A stretch of 64,000 nt of DNA from assembly GCA_902761905.1 (NCBI GenBank), contig CACWMK010000005.1, positions 1 through 64,000 of the forward strand, written 5' to 3'. Positions 29,093 through 38,686 of the stretch are shown here, in pieces; position 1 is the first letter of the stretch, and every line of letters starts with the position of its first letter. The position numbers were made by a program, and so were the translations under genes. The notes beneath the pieces were generated by a model. It worked only from the letters and a program-made list of their open reading frames with translations, was not told the DNA's origin and did not search any database. This DNA comes from an uncultured Prevotellaceae bacterium (lineage in GTDB: Bacteria > Bacteroidota > Bacteroidia > Bacteroidales > Bacteroidaceae).

Positions 29093-30997
29093 ATGAAGAA
29101 ATTTATATTCGCAGGATTGTTGTCTATGCTACTGCCTAAACAGGCGGTAGCACAGACTTTTAAGGAGGTGGACTATGCCCCTAAAGAGACTAAGTTCCAA
29201 CTGTTTGCACCCAACGATGCCAAGCAGATAACCGTACGTATATATAAAGAAGGTATAGGCGGCAAGGCTATCAAGAGCGTAAAGATGCAGAAGACTGGCA
29301 ACGAGTGCTGGACAGCTATCGTCAAGGGCGACCTGATGGGCAAGTTCTATACCTTCGATATGGGCAAAGGCGAGTGTGCCGGCATATTCGCCAAGGCCGT
29401 AGGAGTGAACGGCAAGCGTGGAGCTATCATCAACCTTGCCAATACCGATCCTGAGGGTTGGGCACAGGATAAGCACCCCGTATGCAAATCGCCTGCCGAC
29501 CTGGTAATCTACGAGATGCATCATCGTGACTTTTCTATTGCCCGTAAGGACGCCAAGTATCCTGGCAAGTTCATGGCTCTCACTGAGCCCTGGGCCATCA
29601 ACCACCTCAAGTCGCTGGGTGTGAACGCCATACACATTTTGCCTAGCTACGACTACGGATCGGTAGACGAGACACGACTGGGCGACAATAAGTACAACTG
29701 GGGTTACGACCCTGTGAACTACAATGTGCCCGAGGGTGGATATTCTACTAATCCTTATCAGCCCGAGGTACGAATCAATGAGTTCAAGCAGATGGTTCAG
29801 GCCTTACACAAGGCTGGCATCCGAGTGATTCTGGATGTGGTTTACAATCACACCTACGACATCGAGCACTCAAACTTCCAGCGCACATATCCAGACTACT
29901 TCTATCGTAAGACAGCCGACGGAGCATACAGCAACGGAAGCGGATGCGGCAACGAGACTGCATCAGAAAGACCTATGATGCGCAAGTTTATGATAGAGAG
30001 CGTGAAGTACTGGATTAACGAGTACCACATCGACGGATTCCGTTTCGACCTGATGGGTGTGCACGATATCCAGACGATGAACGAGATACGTAAAGCTGTT
30101 GATGCCATCGACCCAAGTCTGTTTATCTACGGCGAAGGATGGAGTGCTGGCTCATGCGCCATCCCCAACGAGAAGTTGGGTATGAAGGCCAATATCCCGC
30201 AAATGCCAACGATTGCAGCATTCAGTGATGAGATTCGCGATGCACTTCGCGGTCCGTTCAGCGATGATACCAAGCCAGCATTCCTTGCAGGACTGGCCGA
30301 CAACAAGGAGAGTCTGAAGTTTGGTATAGTTGGCGCCATCAGTCATCCTCAGGTGGATATGACCAAGGTAAACTATAGCAAGGAGCCTTGGGCTATCGAA
30401 CCAACCCAGATGATAAGCTATGTAAGCTGTCATGACGACATGTGCTTGGTAGACCGTCTGAAATCGAGCATCCCAGGTATCACTACCGAAGAACTGATAA
30501 AGCTTGACATGCTGGCTCAAACCGCAGTATTCACATCGCAGGGTGTGCCCTTCATGCTTAGTGGCGAAGAGTTGCTTCGCGACAAAAAAGGTGTGCACAA
30601 CAGCTTTGAATCGCCCGACAGCATCAATCTGCTTAATTGGGACAACCTGAAGCAGTATCCACAGGTATTCAACTTCTATAAGAATCTCATCCAACTGCGT
30701 AAGAATCACCCAGCATTCCGTCTGGGCAATGCCGATCTGGTGCGCAAGCATCTGGAGTTTATCGACACACCTGAAAGCACAGTAGCCTTCCGTCTGAAGA
30801 ACTATGCAGGTCGTGACGACTGGCGCAACATCATCGTGGTGCTGAATGCCAATAAGGAGCCTGTTGAGGTAGCCATCCCCGATGGCAGATATACCGTGGT
30901 TTACTGCGATGGCAACATAAATGAAAACGGTCTCGGCACCATCACAGGCACCAAGACCGTAGTCGACGCTCAGTCGGCATTAATCATTCACGATTAA
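29093..30997 (+). CDS. pulA: Type I pullulanase-like GH13 enzyme
   Basis: A secreted debranching enzyme of 634 residues. Signal peptide 1-21 (PKQAVAQ), a CBM48-type beta domain (about 25-110), then the GH13 barrel with VIYEMHHRDFS (the pullulanase YNWGYDP motif is also present at about residue 200), VILDVVYNHT, GFRFDLMGVHD (nucleophile Asp), IYGEGW (acid Glu) and VSCHDD. It cuts alpha-1,6 bonds in pullulan, starch or glycogen. Last gene of the operon, 8 bp after susB, and convergent with the xylan operon after only 12 bp. Confidence 0.93.
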   Translation: MKKFIFAGLLSMLLPKQAVAQTFKEVDYAPKETKFQLFAPNDAKQITVRIYKEGIGGKAIKSVKMQKTGNECWTAIVKGDLMGKFYTFDMGKGECAGIFAKAVGVNGKRGAIINLANTDPEGWAQDKHPVCKSPADLVIYEMHHRDFSIARKDAKYPGKFMALTEPWAINHLKSLGVNAIHILPSYDYGSVDETRLGDNKYNWGYDPVNYNVPEGGYSTNPYQPEVRINEFKQMVQALHKAGIRVILDVVYNHTYDIEHSNFQRTYPDYFYRKTADGAYSNGSGCGNETASERPMMRKFMIESVKYWINEYHIDGFRFDLMGVHDIQTMNEIRKAVDAIDPSLFIYGEGWSAGSCAIPNEKLGMKANIPQMPTIAAFSDEIRDALRGPFSDDTKPAFLAGLADNKESLKFGIVGAISHPQVDMTKVNYSKEPWAIEPTQMISYVSCHDDMCLVDRLKSSIPGITTEELIKLDMLAQTAVFTSQGVPFMLSGEELLRDKKGVHNSFESPDSINLLNWDNLKQYPQVFNFYKNLIQLRKNHPAFRLGNADLVRKHLEFIDTPESTVAFRLKNYAGRDDWRNIIVVLNANKEPVEVAIPDGRYTVVYCDGNINENGLGTITGTKTVVDAQSALIIHD

Positions 30998-31009
30998 CAC
31001 TTACTGATA

Positions 31010-31957
31010 TTATTTGATAAGAGCCCTCAGGAAATTAACCATTTTCTGAAGGTTTTCTTCTACATACATAGCAGGACCGCCATGACTTCCTTCGGGCACG
31101 AATGTAGCCTCGGTCTTTACGCCGGCAGCCTTCAGAGTTTCGAAGAACGCCTTACCCTGACAGCATGGGACAACATTATCCTTCTCGCCATGGAAGATGA
31201 TGATAGGAGGATCGTTCTTGTCGACATAGGTATTAGCACTCAGACTGAGATACTTATCTGGCTCCTTGGCCAACTTAGAGTTGAGCAACACGTCCTCAGG
31301 ACTATTCTCGCCCATCTTCATCGACTCACCACAATCCATAGCAGTAAGGTCGATAGGACCAGACCAGTCGCAGGCAGCATTGACAGCACTACTCTCGTTG
31401 AGATAGTTACCAACAGTTCCCTCAAGGTCGATTTCCACTGTACCCACCTTGGTCTGCTTGGTACCACTGGTGGTAGCTGCTGTTGAAGCCAGGTGACCAC
31501 CAGATGAGAAACCGCTGGTAGCAACGAACGAGGGATCGAACTTGTACTTCTTAGCCTCACCGCGTACAAAACGGATCACTGCACGGATATCGTGGATCTG
31601 TGCAGGCCACTTAGCATCCATGCTTGAACGGTGGTTAGGACAAACCACAGCGAAACCAGCATCGAGCAGACTCTTTACAATAGTACCAAGATCGGCCATA
31701 CCCTTGCTGCTGTTGCTGAACCATGCACTACCGTAAATGTGGATAACTACGGGATAAGAGGCCTTCTGCTGCTTGGGCAGATAGATATCACAGGTGTGAT
31801 AAGCCTTATCGTCGCCAGCATAGTTCACATCCTTCCACTCCTGAGATGTCTCAAGCTTTACCTGAGGCACCTGGAATCCACCAAAACCACCAGCCGGCTG
31901 GGCCATAGCTACAGCCGAGAGGCACAACATACATGCTGATAATAATGTCTTCTTCAT
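31010..31957 (-). CDS. Secreted alpha/beta-hydrolase esterase
   Basis: A 315-residue exported esterase. Signal peptide 1-20 (AVAMAQ), HIYGSAW as oxyanion-hole region, nucleophile motif GFSSGGH (Ser151), Asp in HGEKDNVVP and His in EGSHGGPAM. The fold resembles the bifunctional acetyl-xylan/feruloyl esterases found in gut Bacteroidetes xylan loci. It is the last gene of the seven-gene operon and its ATG overlaps the CE15 stop (ATGA). The exact ester it cuts cannot be told. Confidence 0.82.
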   Translation of the reverse strand: MKKTLLSACMLCLSAVAMAQPAGGFGGFQVPQVKLETSQEWKDVNYAGDDKAYHTCDIYLPKQQKASYPVVIHIYGSAWFSNSSKGMADLGTIVKSLLDAGFAVVCPNHRSSMDAKWPAQIHDIRAVIRFVRGEAKKYKFDPSFVATSGFSSGGHLASTAATTSGTKQTKVGTVEIDLEGTVGNYLNESSAVNAACDWSGPIDLTAMDCGESMKMGENSPEDVLLNSKLAKEPDKYLSLSANTYVDKNDPPIIIFHGEKDNVVPCCQGKAFFETLKAAGVKTEATFVPEGSHGGPAMYVEENLQKMVNFLRALIK

Positions 31958-33138
31958 TTTATTAATGTTTTTGAATATATTCGAATATCGTTGGTGTTTG
32001 TATCTTTACCCAACAGGAACTTATCGATAAAGGCCAGTACTTCGGGCCATTGGCATTCGGGCAACTGGCAGTGTCCGTGACCGCCTACGATACTCCAACC
32101 CATACGGTCGGCAATACCAAAGCGCTCCCAGACCTTCTTAGCAGCCTCAGCCGAAACCAGCATTGCATCATCGGCCAGCCATTTGTAATCAGGGTTGCCT
32201 AACAGCAACAAGGCACGTGGACAAACCAGTGCACAGAGTTCATGCTGATCGTACGGCAACTGATAAACACTGTCGCCGTGGAAATTCTCACGCTGACTCT
32301 CCAAGAACCAGTGATAGTCGGTCTTATCCAGATTCTCAACCTCATCCTGCAGATGCGATATACGCCAAGCGGCAGCACCGCCACCTCCAGGTTCCTGGGC
32401 AATAGTCAAAGCTACTCGCTCATCGAAGGCACCACAATAAAGTGCCATCTTACCTGCATACGAACAGCCAGTTACGCCGATACGCTTAGTATCAATCTTT
32501 GTAACCTCAGGGCCAAGCAGTTCCAGTCCGTCAATCAGACGACTGAAGCCCCAAGCCCACTCGCTGTAGGCACCATTATCCTTAAGATTAGGATACAGAC
32601 GGTCAAAGTTGTGCTCACCACGCTCGTGATGCTTACCCCACTGTCCATAGTCGTTCACCTGTTTCTCGTGGAAGTTCATTGTGGCGATAGGACGATCGTC
32701 GAACAACTGTCGTGGCAAGGCAATCATACTCGAACCGATCATCAGCGCATAAGGAGCCTTACCTGTCTTAGGATATTTGATTTCTGAACTCAGAGTGAGT
32801 GTTTCACCATTCACGGTGACATCTACAATCAGAGTGTCGCCATTCATCCTGGCCTTAATATTCTCTTTTTTCACAGCAGGCTTCTCACCAATGCCATAAT
32901 GCTGTATCAGATGGGCTATTTCGCTACGCTTACGAGCCCATCCCTTAAAGTTCTTAACACCTTTCAATGGATCGGGCAAGTCCTTGATAACCGGCAGTTT
33001 GCTTGCCTCAGGCATGTCAGGCTTTGCAAATTTAGCACCTGTGTTCTCTACTTGGTAGAACAAAGGTAGTTGACTACCCTTCTGCGCATTAGCGCAGAGG
33101 GCAGCACAACACAAAAACATAGTTGATATAAGTTTCAT
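31954..33138 (-). CDS. CE15 glucuronoyl esterase
   Basis: An exported esterase that splits the bond between lignin alcohols and the 4-O-methyl-glucuronic acid of xylan. I start it at ATG 33136-33138 (MKLISTMFLCCAALCANAQ, signal peptide); the open frame further upstream overlaps the previous gene. The CE15 nucleophile motif is GCSYAGK (Ser226), with EPGGGG after it and the His in GGHGHCQLP. The mature domain of about 375 residues is complete. It lies 19 bp after the CE1-like gene and overlaps the next by 4 bp. Confidence 0.9.
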   Translation of the reverse strand: MKLISTMFLCCAALCANAQKGSQLPLFYQVENTGAKFAKPDMPEASKLPVIKDLPDPLKGVKNFKGWARKRSEIAHLIQHYGIGEKPAVKKENIKARMNGDTLIVDVTVNGETLTLSSEIKYPKTGKAPYALMIGSSMIALPRQLFDDRPIATMNFHEKQVNDYGQWGKHHERGEHNFDRLYPNLKDNGAYSEWAWGFSRLIDGLELLGPEVTKIDTKRIGVTGCSYAGKMALYCGAFDERVALTIAQEPGGGGAAAWRISHLQDEVENLDKTDYHWFLESQRENFHGDSVYQLPYDQHELCALVCPRALLLLGNPDYKWLADDAMLVSAEAAKKVWERFGIADRMGWSIVGGHGHCQLPECQWPEVLAFIDKFLLGKDTNTNDIRIYSKTLIK

Positions 33139-33157
33139 AAGTCTATTCTTTTGTATT

Positions 33158-35068
33158 TTACATCTGAGGAGCACCGCCGAAGCCGCCACCAAAACCTCCA
33201 CCCATAGCAGGGAACTCTGGATCGGGCTGCTTCTTGATATCAAGCAGGAGTTTAACAAGCGCTCTGCGACGCTGACTCCATGTAGGATAGTCGTTGGCAT
33301 CAAGCTTGTTCATCTTGAAGCCAGGCATCTGCATACCACCCTGCTGCTGTCCGAAGTCGGTAGCGCTGACAGTAATCATGCATGGCTTAGTTTTTCCGTC
33401 AGCAATCATACGGTCGGCAATGGCATCGGCACCACCAACCTTAAACCAACTCTCAACACTCTCACCCTCAGCAGGAATCAGCTGAATAAAGGCAGGCATC
33501 ACTCCCATACGCATATTGCCAGATGTATAGAATGCAGTATTACGTGTAAGGTCGTAGCTGACACGGCCATGGCTTATTTCACCCTGCGAAGCAAAGTTGA
33601 ATGGCGACTTTGGGTTGTCGACAATGCTATACTTGAAACCTGCATCGGGCGAAATAAACATATTACTAGGATCGGTTACCTGCATGCTGTCTACAACGAA
33701 ACAGTACTTGAAGGTTTCAAACAGGTAATCGTTCATCTTCACACTCCATACACCATCGCTGTCGCGCTCCATAGCAACATTCTCAGGCAACATCTCGCAC
33801 TCCAACTCAACCTTCTTTGCATCAGGTGCCTTGAAACGGAAGATAATACCATCCTCAGTATATTCGGGCGATATGATAGGACGAGGGAAGAGTCGTGCCA
33901 TAACGCCTGGAGTAAACTGCTGTTCTTTGCCAGTCTTAGCAGGAGCAGGTTCGCCATTCTTCATTGCATCCTCCGAAGCTTTCTTGTTGAAAAGCAGCGG
34001 CAAAGTCTTGGTCAGGAAATACTTGGCGTTCATCCATGTATGGCCGAACTTATCGTTGGTAAACTCCTTAACACTACGGATACCCTTAGTATCAAGGAAC
34101 TCCATATAGTCGCGAGCGTTACCATACAGGAAGTCATCGGTACCAACACCCAACCAGAACAGACGGATCTTCTTGTTAGTATCGTCGGCATTATCGTATA
34201 CATTTGGGATATCGGTAGATGTAAACGAGCTGTAGCTGCACAGGTACGAGAACTTATCGAGGTTGCTCAGTCCATTGAACAAGGCCTGATTACCGCCACG
34301 CGAGAAACCACCGATAGCACGATGATCCTTGTTGTTAATGGTACGATAGTTCTTCTCAATGTATGGCATCAGATCGTTAATCAGGTCCTTACTGAACACA
34401 TCGCCACCGAATCGAGTCTGAGGTGCGCCATTGGCATCTGGAGCAGCCAATAGCTTTGTTGGGTTGCCATAAGGCAGCACGATAATCATCTCCTTGGCAG
34501 CCTTCTGGGCCAACAGATTGTCGAGAATGTAGTTTACACGTCCCACCTTATAATAAACTTCCTCAGTATCAGTTGTTCCGCTGATAAGATAGAACACAGG
34601 ATACTTCTTGTCGAAGTTCATCATGTAGTTTGGTGGAAGATACACGATAGCATTGTTCGTACCGCCAAGACTCTTTGAGTAATAGTGCACATACTCAATC
34701 GTGCCGTGGGGTACGTCCTTGATGTCGTGAGCCAGTCCGTCTTTTGACTTTATCTCAAGCAGACTGTTCTTAAAACCTTCGTTGGGGAAATACTGTGGAT
34801 TGTCTGGGTCCATGATACTAACCCCATCTACAACAAAACAATAGGGATACATGTCGGGAGCTGCAGGACCAAGAGTAACGGTCCATAGTCCTGTCTTTGC
34901 ATCCTTCTGCATAGGTTTGCGTCCTGCAAACTGTACATCTACCAGAACCTCTTTGGCCAGATCGTTCTTGTACTGGAATGTCACGGTTCCATCATCATTC
35001 GTGTTGGTTCCGGCCTTTGCCTGCATACAACAGGCCATGAGTAACAAAATAATTGATTTAGTCTTCAT
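33158..35068 (-). CDS. CE1-type esterase with a second, truncated esterase-like half
   Basis: The start ATG 35066-35068 gives a signal peptide (1-19). First module: CBM48-like domain (about 25-110), then a CE1 esterase with GFSRGG (Ser256) and FGHTW (His343), related to feruloyl or acetyl-xylan esterases. Second module: another CBM48-like domain (about 400-480) and a half esterase domain (about 498-610) that follows the first domain through the stretch aligned with its strands (WFKVGGADAIADRMIADGK against YYKVGRVNYILDNLLAQK) but stops before a nucleophile GxSxG. The last 15 residues are a Gly-rich tail. Operon neighbours are 19 bp away on both sides. Confidence 0.85.
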   Translation of the reverse strand: MKTKSIILLLMACCMQAKAGTNTNDDGTVTFQYKNDLAKEVLVDVQFAGRKPMQKDAKTGLWTVTLGPAAPDMYPYCFVVDGVSIMDPDNPQYFPNEGFKNSLLEIKSKDGLAHDIKDVPHGTIEYVHYYSKSLGGTNNAIVYLPPNYMMNFDKKYPVFYLISGTTDTEEVYYKVGRVNYILDNLLAQKAAKEMIIVLPYGNPTKLLAAPDANGAPQTRFGGDVFSKDLINDLMPYIEKNYRTINNKDHRAIGGFSRGGNQALFNGLSNLDKFSYLCSYSSFTSTDIPNVYDNADDTNKKIRLFWLGVGTDDFLYGNARDYMEFLDTKGIRSVKEFTNDKFGHTWMNAKYFLTKTLPLLFNKKASEDAMKNGEPAPAKTGKEQQFTPGVMARLFPRPIISPEYTEDGIIFRFKAPDAKKVELECEMLPENVAMERDSDGVWSVKMNDYLFETFKYCFVVDSMQVTDPSNMFISPDAGFKYSIVDNPKSPFNFASQGEISHGRVSYDLTRNTAFYTSGNMRMGVMPAFIQLIPAEGESVESWFKVGGADAIADRMIADGKTKPCMITVSATDFGQQQGGMQMPGFKMNKLDANDYPTWSQRRRALVKLLLDIKKQPDPEFPAMGGGFGGGFGGAPQM

Positions 35069-35087
35069 ACATTTAAAGTTTATGATG

Positions 35088-37241
35088 TTAGTTCGTAAAT
35101 TGTTTACCACGAATAAATACTGGAATATAGGCTTTGGTCACAGACGTTGTAACATATTGTCCTCCGTCGTAGTGTTTGCCTGTACGATAGTCAGTCCATC
35201 CCTCGGCATTCTTGGGCAGATAGGTCGTCCATGAGGTAACTCCTGGTTCAGTAACAGGACTGATAAGGAGTGATGGACCAAACATATACTCATATTTCTG
35301 TTTCAGAGCCTCAGCATCGTCGGCAAAGTCGAACACCAACGGACGCATCAGGGTGCCACCCTCTTCTGAAACGGCTTTTGCACATCGCTTGATATATGGC
35401 ATCAGGCGATAACGCTCCTGCAAGCATTGGGCAATAATATTCTGAGCCTCCTTGCCATAATTCCAAGGTTCGGTATTACTCATATATCCATGGACTCGCA
35501 TCAGCGGCAGATAAACGGCAGTCTCTATCCAGCGCAGCATACGTTCGATATAAGCGCTGTCGGTATATTGATTCTGCGGGCGGAAGAAACCGCCTGCATC
35601 GTAGGTCCACCAAGGTATACCAGCAGCCTGCATACCTAGTCCGGCAGTAATCTGGCGACGGAAAGTCTCCCAGTCGTTACCCACATCGCCGCTCCACATT
35701 GCCGATCCGTAACGCTGAATGCCAGCGAAACCGCAACGGGTAAGTATCATTGGTTCCTTTCCTGCCTCTTTTAGTCCCTCGTATACAGTCTTATTTACCA
35801 GCAGTGGATATACATTACGTACCCGTTCGCCAGTCCACTTACCATTGTTTACCATACGTCCCTGTAAATCGTCGTTCTCAGGTTCGGTAGCATCCTGCCA
35901 CCAGGCATCGATACCTAGAGGCAACAGGCGTTCTTTGAAATTCTTCCAATAGTCGGCAGCAGCGTCTGGGTTAAAGAAGTCAATCCAGTCGGTTCCAGGA
36001 ATATAATTATCGGCAGCAACCATCTGTTTGCCCACCTCAGAGTTCTTATCTATCTTAGACCATACGCTTACCATCAGTTTCATATCCATCTTATGCAAGC
36101 TGTCTGTAAGCGCTTTGGGATCGGGGTAGAATTCCTCGTCAAATCGCATAGAGTTCCACCCGTATTTACCCCAATACTGCCAGTCTTGCACCATCACACT
36201 AACGGGCAGTTTTTCACTGCGGAAACGGTTGGCTGTCTGTAGTATCTCGTCTGACGAATGGAATCGCTCACGACAATGGATATATCCCAATGCCCATTCC
36301 GGCATCTCAGGACATTCGCCTGTAAGCTGGCGATATGTGGCGATGATTTCATCTGGAGTTCCTACGAACACAGTATAGTCCACTGCATCGGCCACAGGTG
36401 AACGGAATGTTGTTGCATCCTTCACCTTATTATAATATAGTATAGGTTTATCGTCTTTGGTAAGTTCGGCCGCCAACTGATGTATGCCTCTATCCAAATG
36501 CACAATCTTTGATGCCGTAGGAGGCAACCAGAGATTCTGCATTTCTATTACAGGTTTCCCATCTATCGTGAGGTTATGTCTGCGGGCCATCTTCTGCCCA
36601 ACGTCAAGCAACAAGGCATAATCGCCCGCTTCCTTTATTTCTATCTTTGCTTCGAATATATGGCGCTCGCGCACTTCGCGCTTGCCACCTTCGGTTGAGG
36701 TTACATCTACGATCTCTCGTTTACCTGTTCCTTCTTGCTTTACCAGCTTAACACTCTGATTGCATGGATTAAACTCGGTCAGACCGTAGTTGTTCCAAAG
36801 GACTCCGTACCCCTTGCTCGAAATAAGCATAGGAATACTAATCTGAGTATTCACCTGTGTTAGTCGGCGTGAAAGACCACGCACATTGCTGTAGCCATCC
36901 TGGAACTGTCCTAGTCCGAATAGACATTCGTCTTTAGGAGAGTCAAAAGATAGCGTAGCCACGCCGTCCTTTAGTTGATGGTTGGTTGCACTGAAAACAA
37001 CATTGCCTTTCTTATCCTTAATTGTCAATGTTTTGCCCTTTACTACAGCCTTAACATCGGCATTCTTTAGTTTATCATGCTTAACATAGATCCAATCTGG
37101 CAGATCGGTCTTCGTTTTCTTATCGGCAAGTCGCACCCTTACGGCATTCTTTGCCACAAAAGTCACTTCAAACGTCTGCTGTGCAGTGGCCGATAAAGCC
37201 ACTGCACAAAACAGAACGAGTAATAGTATCTTTTTCATCAT
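35088..37241 (-). CDS. GH31 alpha-xylosidase/alpha-glucosidase with PA14-like insert
   Basis: A 717-residue secreted GH31 enzyme. Signal peptide 1-20. An N-terminal beta domain is interrupted by a PA14-like insert (about 188-285), as in Bacteroides xyloglucan alpha-xylosidases. The nucleophile is Asp450 in DAWWQDATEPEND, and the acid/base region is WSGDVGNDWETF. The motif WWxDATEPE favours alpha-xylosidase. In a glucuronoarabinoxylan locus it would remove alpha-xylose side groups; alpha-glucose is possible. The first codons overlap the end of the CE6-like gene (ATGA). Confidence 0.88.
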   Translation of the reverse strand: MMKKILLLVLFCAVALSATAQQTFEVTFVAKNAVRVRLADKKTKTDLPDWIYVKHDKLKNADVKAVVKGKTLTIKDKKGNVVFSATNHQLKDGVATLSFDSPKDECLFGLGQFQDGYSNVRGLSRRLTQVNTQISIPMLISSKGYGVLWNNYGLTEFNPCNQSVKLVKQEGTGKREIVDVTSTEGGKREVRERHIFEAKIEIKEAGDYALLLDVGQKMARRHNLTIDGKPVIEMQNLWLPPTASKIVHLDRGIHQLAAELTKDDKPILYYNKVKDATTFRSPVADAVDYTVFVGTPDEIIATYRQLTGECPEMPEWALGYIHCRERFHSSDEILQTANRFRSEKLPVSVMVQDWQYWGKYGWNSMRFDEEFYPDPKALTDSLHKMDMKLMVSVWSKIDKNSEVGKQMVAADNYIPGTDWIDFFNPDAAADYWKNFKERLLPLGIDAWWQDATEPENDDLQGRMVNNGKWTGERVRNVYPLLVNKTVYEGLKEAGKEPMILTRCGFAGIQRYGSAMWSGDVGNDWETFRRQITAGLGMQAAGIPWWTYDAGGFFRPQNQYTDSAYIERMLRWIETAVYLPLMRVHGYMSNTEPWNYGKEAQNIIAQCLQERYRLMPYIKRCAKAVSEEGGTLMRPLVFDFADDAEALKQKYEYMFGPSLLISPVTEPGVTSWTTYLPKNAEGWTDYRTGKHYDGGQYVTTSVTKAYIPVFIRGKQFTN

Positions 37242-38650
37242 TTAGTCGTTGCTTCTTTGTAACTATAGAAACTAAAGTATGCAGGCTCATCATACTTGGC
37301 AGGCGAAGCATCCTGCAGATACTTACCAGTACCAACATTCTTCAGAGTGAAGCCCTTGCCTTCCTCATACTTGATGTCCCACAGGGCTCCGTTTTCTATA
37401 TCCTGTCCGAACTGATTATTCAGTCCAAGGATAAAGCTACACCATCCGTCAACAGGCTGTGAGTTCAAGTAACCAGGACTTCCCCAAATACTATACTCAT
37501 CATCATTTGGAGTAATGGCACGCAACAGATAGTACTCGCCGCTTTTCTCAAGTCTAAAGCCGATGGTTGCATTGCTCTTCTGTAATGCAGCAGAAAGGGC
37601 ATCATAACCCAAGTTCTGAGCGTCTGAACCAAAGAGTGCCATATGAGTAGCCTCGTTATAGATAACGAATGGTGTGGTACCAATGCTGCTCAGACTTGTG
37701 AACTTACTATCAAGTTCAAACTCAGTAGCTGGAGCTGCAGGCTCCTCTATCTCAGCTTCGATACCCATCAACTCCAGAGCAGCCTTAGCATAGCGCTGAC
37801 CCATGATGCGATAGCCCTGAGCTGTGAAGTGCAGTCCATCACCCTTCTGTGGACAATTAGCAGATGAGATAACATACGAGTTAGGAATTACTGATGGAAC
37901 CTTTGCAATTACAGCATTGTGGCCCCAACATGCGCCACCTTCCTGCTTACTTACCATCTCGCCTACAAACAATGGAGTCTCCTCTGCATTCAGGTTGAGA
38001 TCTTCCAACAAACGATCATAAATCAGCTTCACCTTATTTGGCCAATCCTGCTGAGTATTATTGCTTTCGCCCTGATGTAGCAGGATACCCTTAATTACTC
38101 CAGACTCCTGAGCAATCTTTGCCATATCTACAAGGCGCTTGTATGGATCGTTGTCATAAGCCTTAAAATAATTCTTCAACCAATCAGCCTCGTCCTTGAT
38201 GTAATCGGGAACTTCCTCTGAAATAAAACCTTCAATCTTAGTACCACCGATAGCCACATCAACTACACCTACCTTAATATTCTCAGGCAGATACTTCACC
38301 ATTGTACGTCCGAAATAGTCAGCCATACCAAGTCCTGTACCTTCTCTTACGATTGGAGGAGTAGCAGTATACCACTCGCCCATAGTACGCTTGGGATTAT
38401 TGAAGTTTACGCAAGCCAACATCTGGAATCGAGGATCTACATCCCTTTTATCCATAGCCTCAGGAGTAGCATTTCCTTCCATATTCGACTGTCCGAAACA
38501 GAGGTAGATATGGAACTGCTCCTTCGGATCGACGGGGTCATCGGTGTTAAATACAGGCATGTCATTTTCCGCACAACTTGTCATACACATTGTCATTGAG
38601 CTCATTAGCATCACAGATGCCGCGAGAGCTAGAATACTTTTTCTTTTCAA
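37238..38650 (-). CDS. CE6/SASA-type acetyl esterase lipoprotein with C-terminal accessory module
   Basis: A lipoprotein (MTSC, Cys26) with a SASA-type SGNH esterase domain (about 45-300): nucleophile GQSNMEG (Ser55), AIGGTKIEG, LLHQGESNN, and DGLHFTAQGY for the His. It should remove acetyl groups from xylan at the cell surface. Residues about 308-462 are a separate module that also appears, clearly related, in the GH5 protein at 59329 (PGYLNSQ, NGALWDIKY, GFTLKNVGTGKYL). Between the GH43 gene (36 bp) and the GH31 gene (overlap) in one operon. Confidence 0.86.
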   Translation of the reverse strand: MKRKSILALAASVMLMSSMTMCMTSCAENDMPVFNTDDPVDPKEQFHIYLCFGQSNMEGNATPEAMDKRDVDPRFQMLACVNFNNPKRTMGEWYTATPPIVREGTGLGMADYFGRTMVKYLPENIKVGVVDVAIGGTKIEGFISEEVPDYIKDEADWLKNYFKAYDNDPYKRLVDMAKIAQESGVIKGILLHQGESNNTQQDWPNKVKLIYDRLLEDLNLNAEETPLFVGEMVSKQEGGACWGHNAVIAKVPSVIPNSYVISSANCPQKGDGLHFTAQGYRIMGQRYAKAALELMGIEAEIEEPAAPATEFELDSKFTSLSSIGTTPFVIYNEATHMALFGSDAQNLGYDALSAALQKSNATIGFRLEKSGEYYLLRAITPNDDEYSIWGSPGYLNSQPVDGWCSFILGLNNQFGQDIENGALWDIKYEEGKGFTLKNVGTGKYLQDASPAKYDEPAYFSFYSYKEATTK

Positions 38651-38686
38651 TTTACTAATAGATTTTTAAAAATTATTATTGGTTAA

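Noticed and set aside
30998..31009. Terminator between pulA and the esterase gene
   Set aside because: Only 12 bp separate the stops and I found no convincing stem there.
33139..33303. Upstream extension of the CE15 frame
   Set aside because: It runs into the coding end of the CE1-like gene in another frame and precedes a normal signal peptide at 33138.
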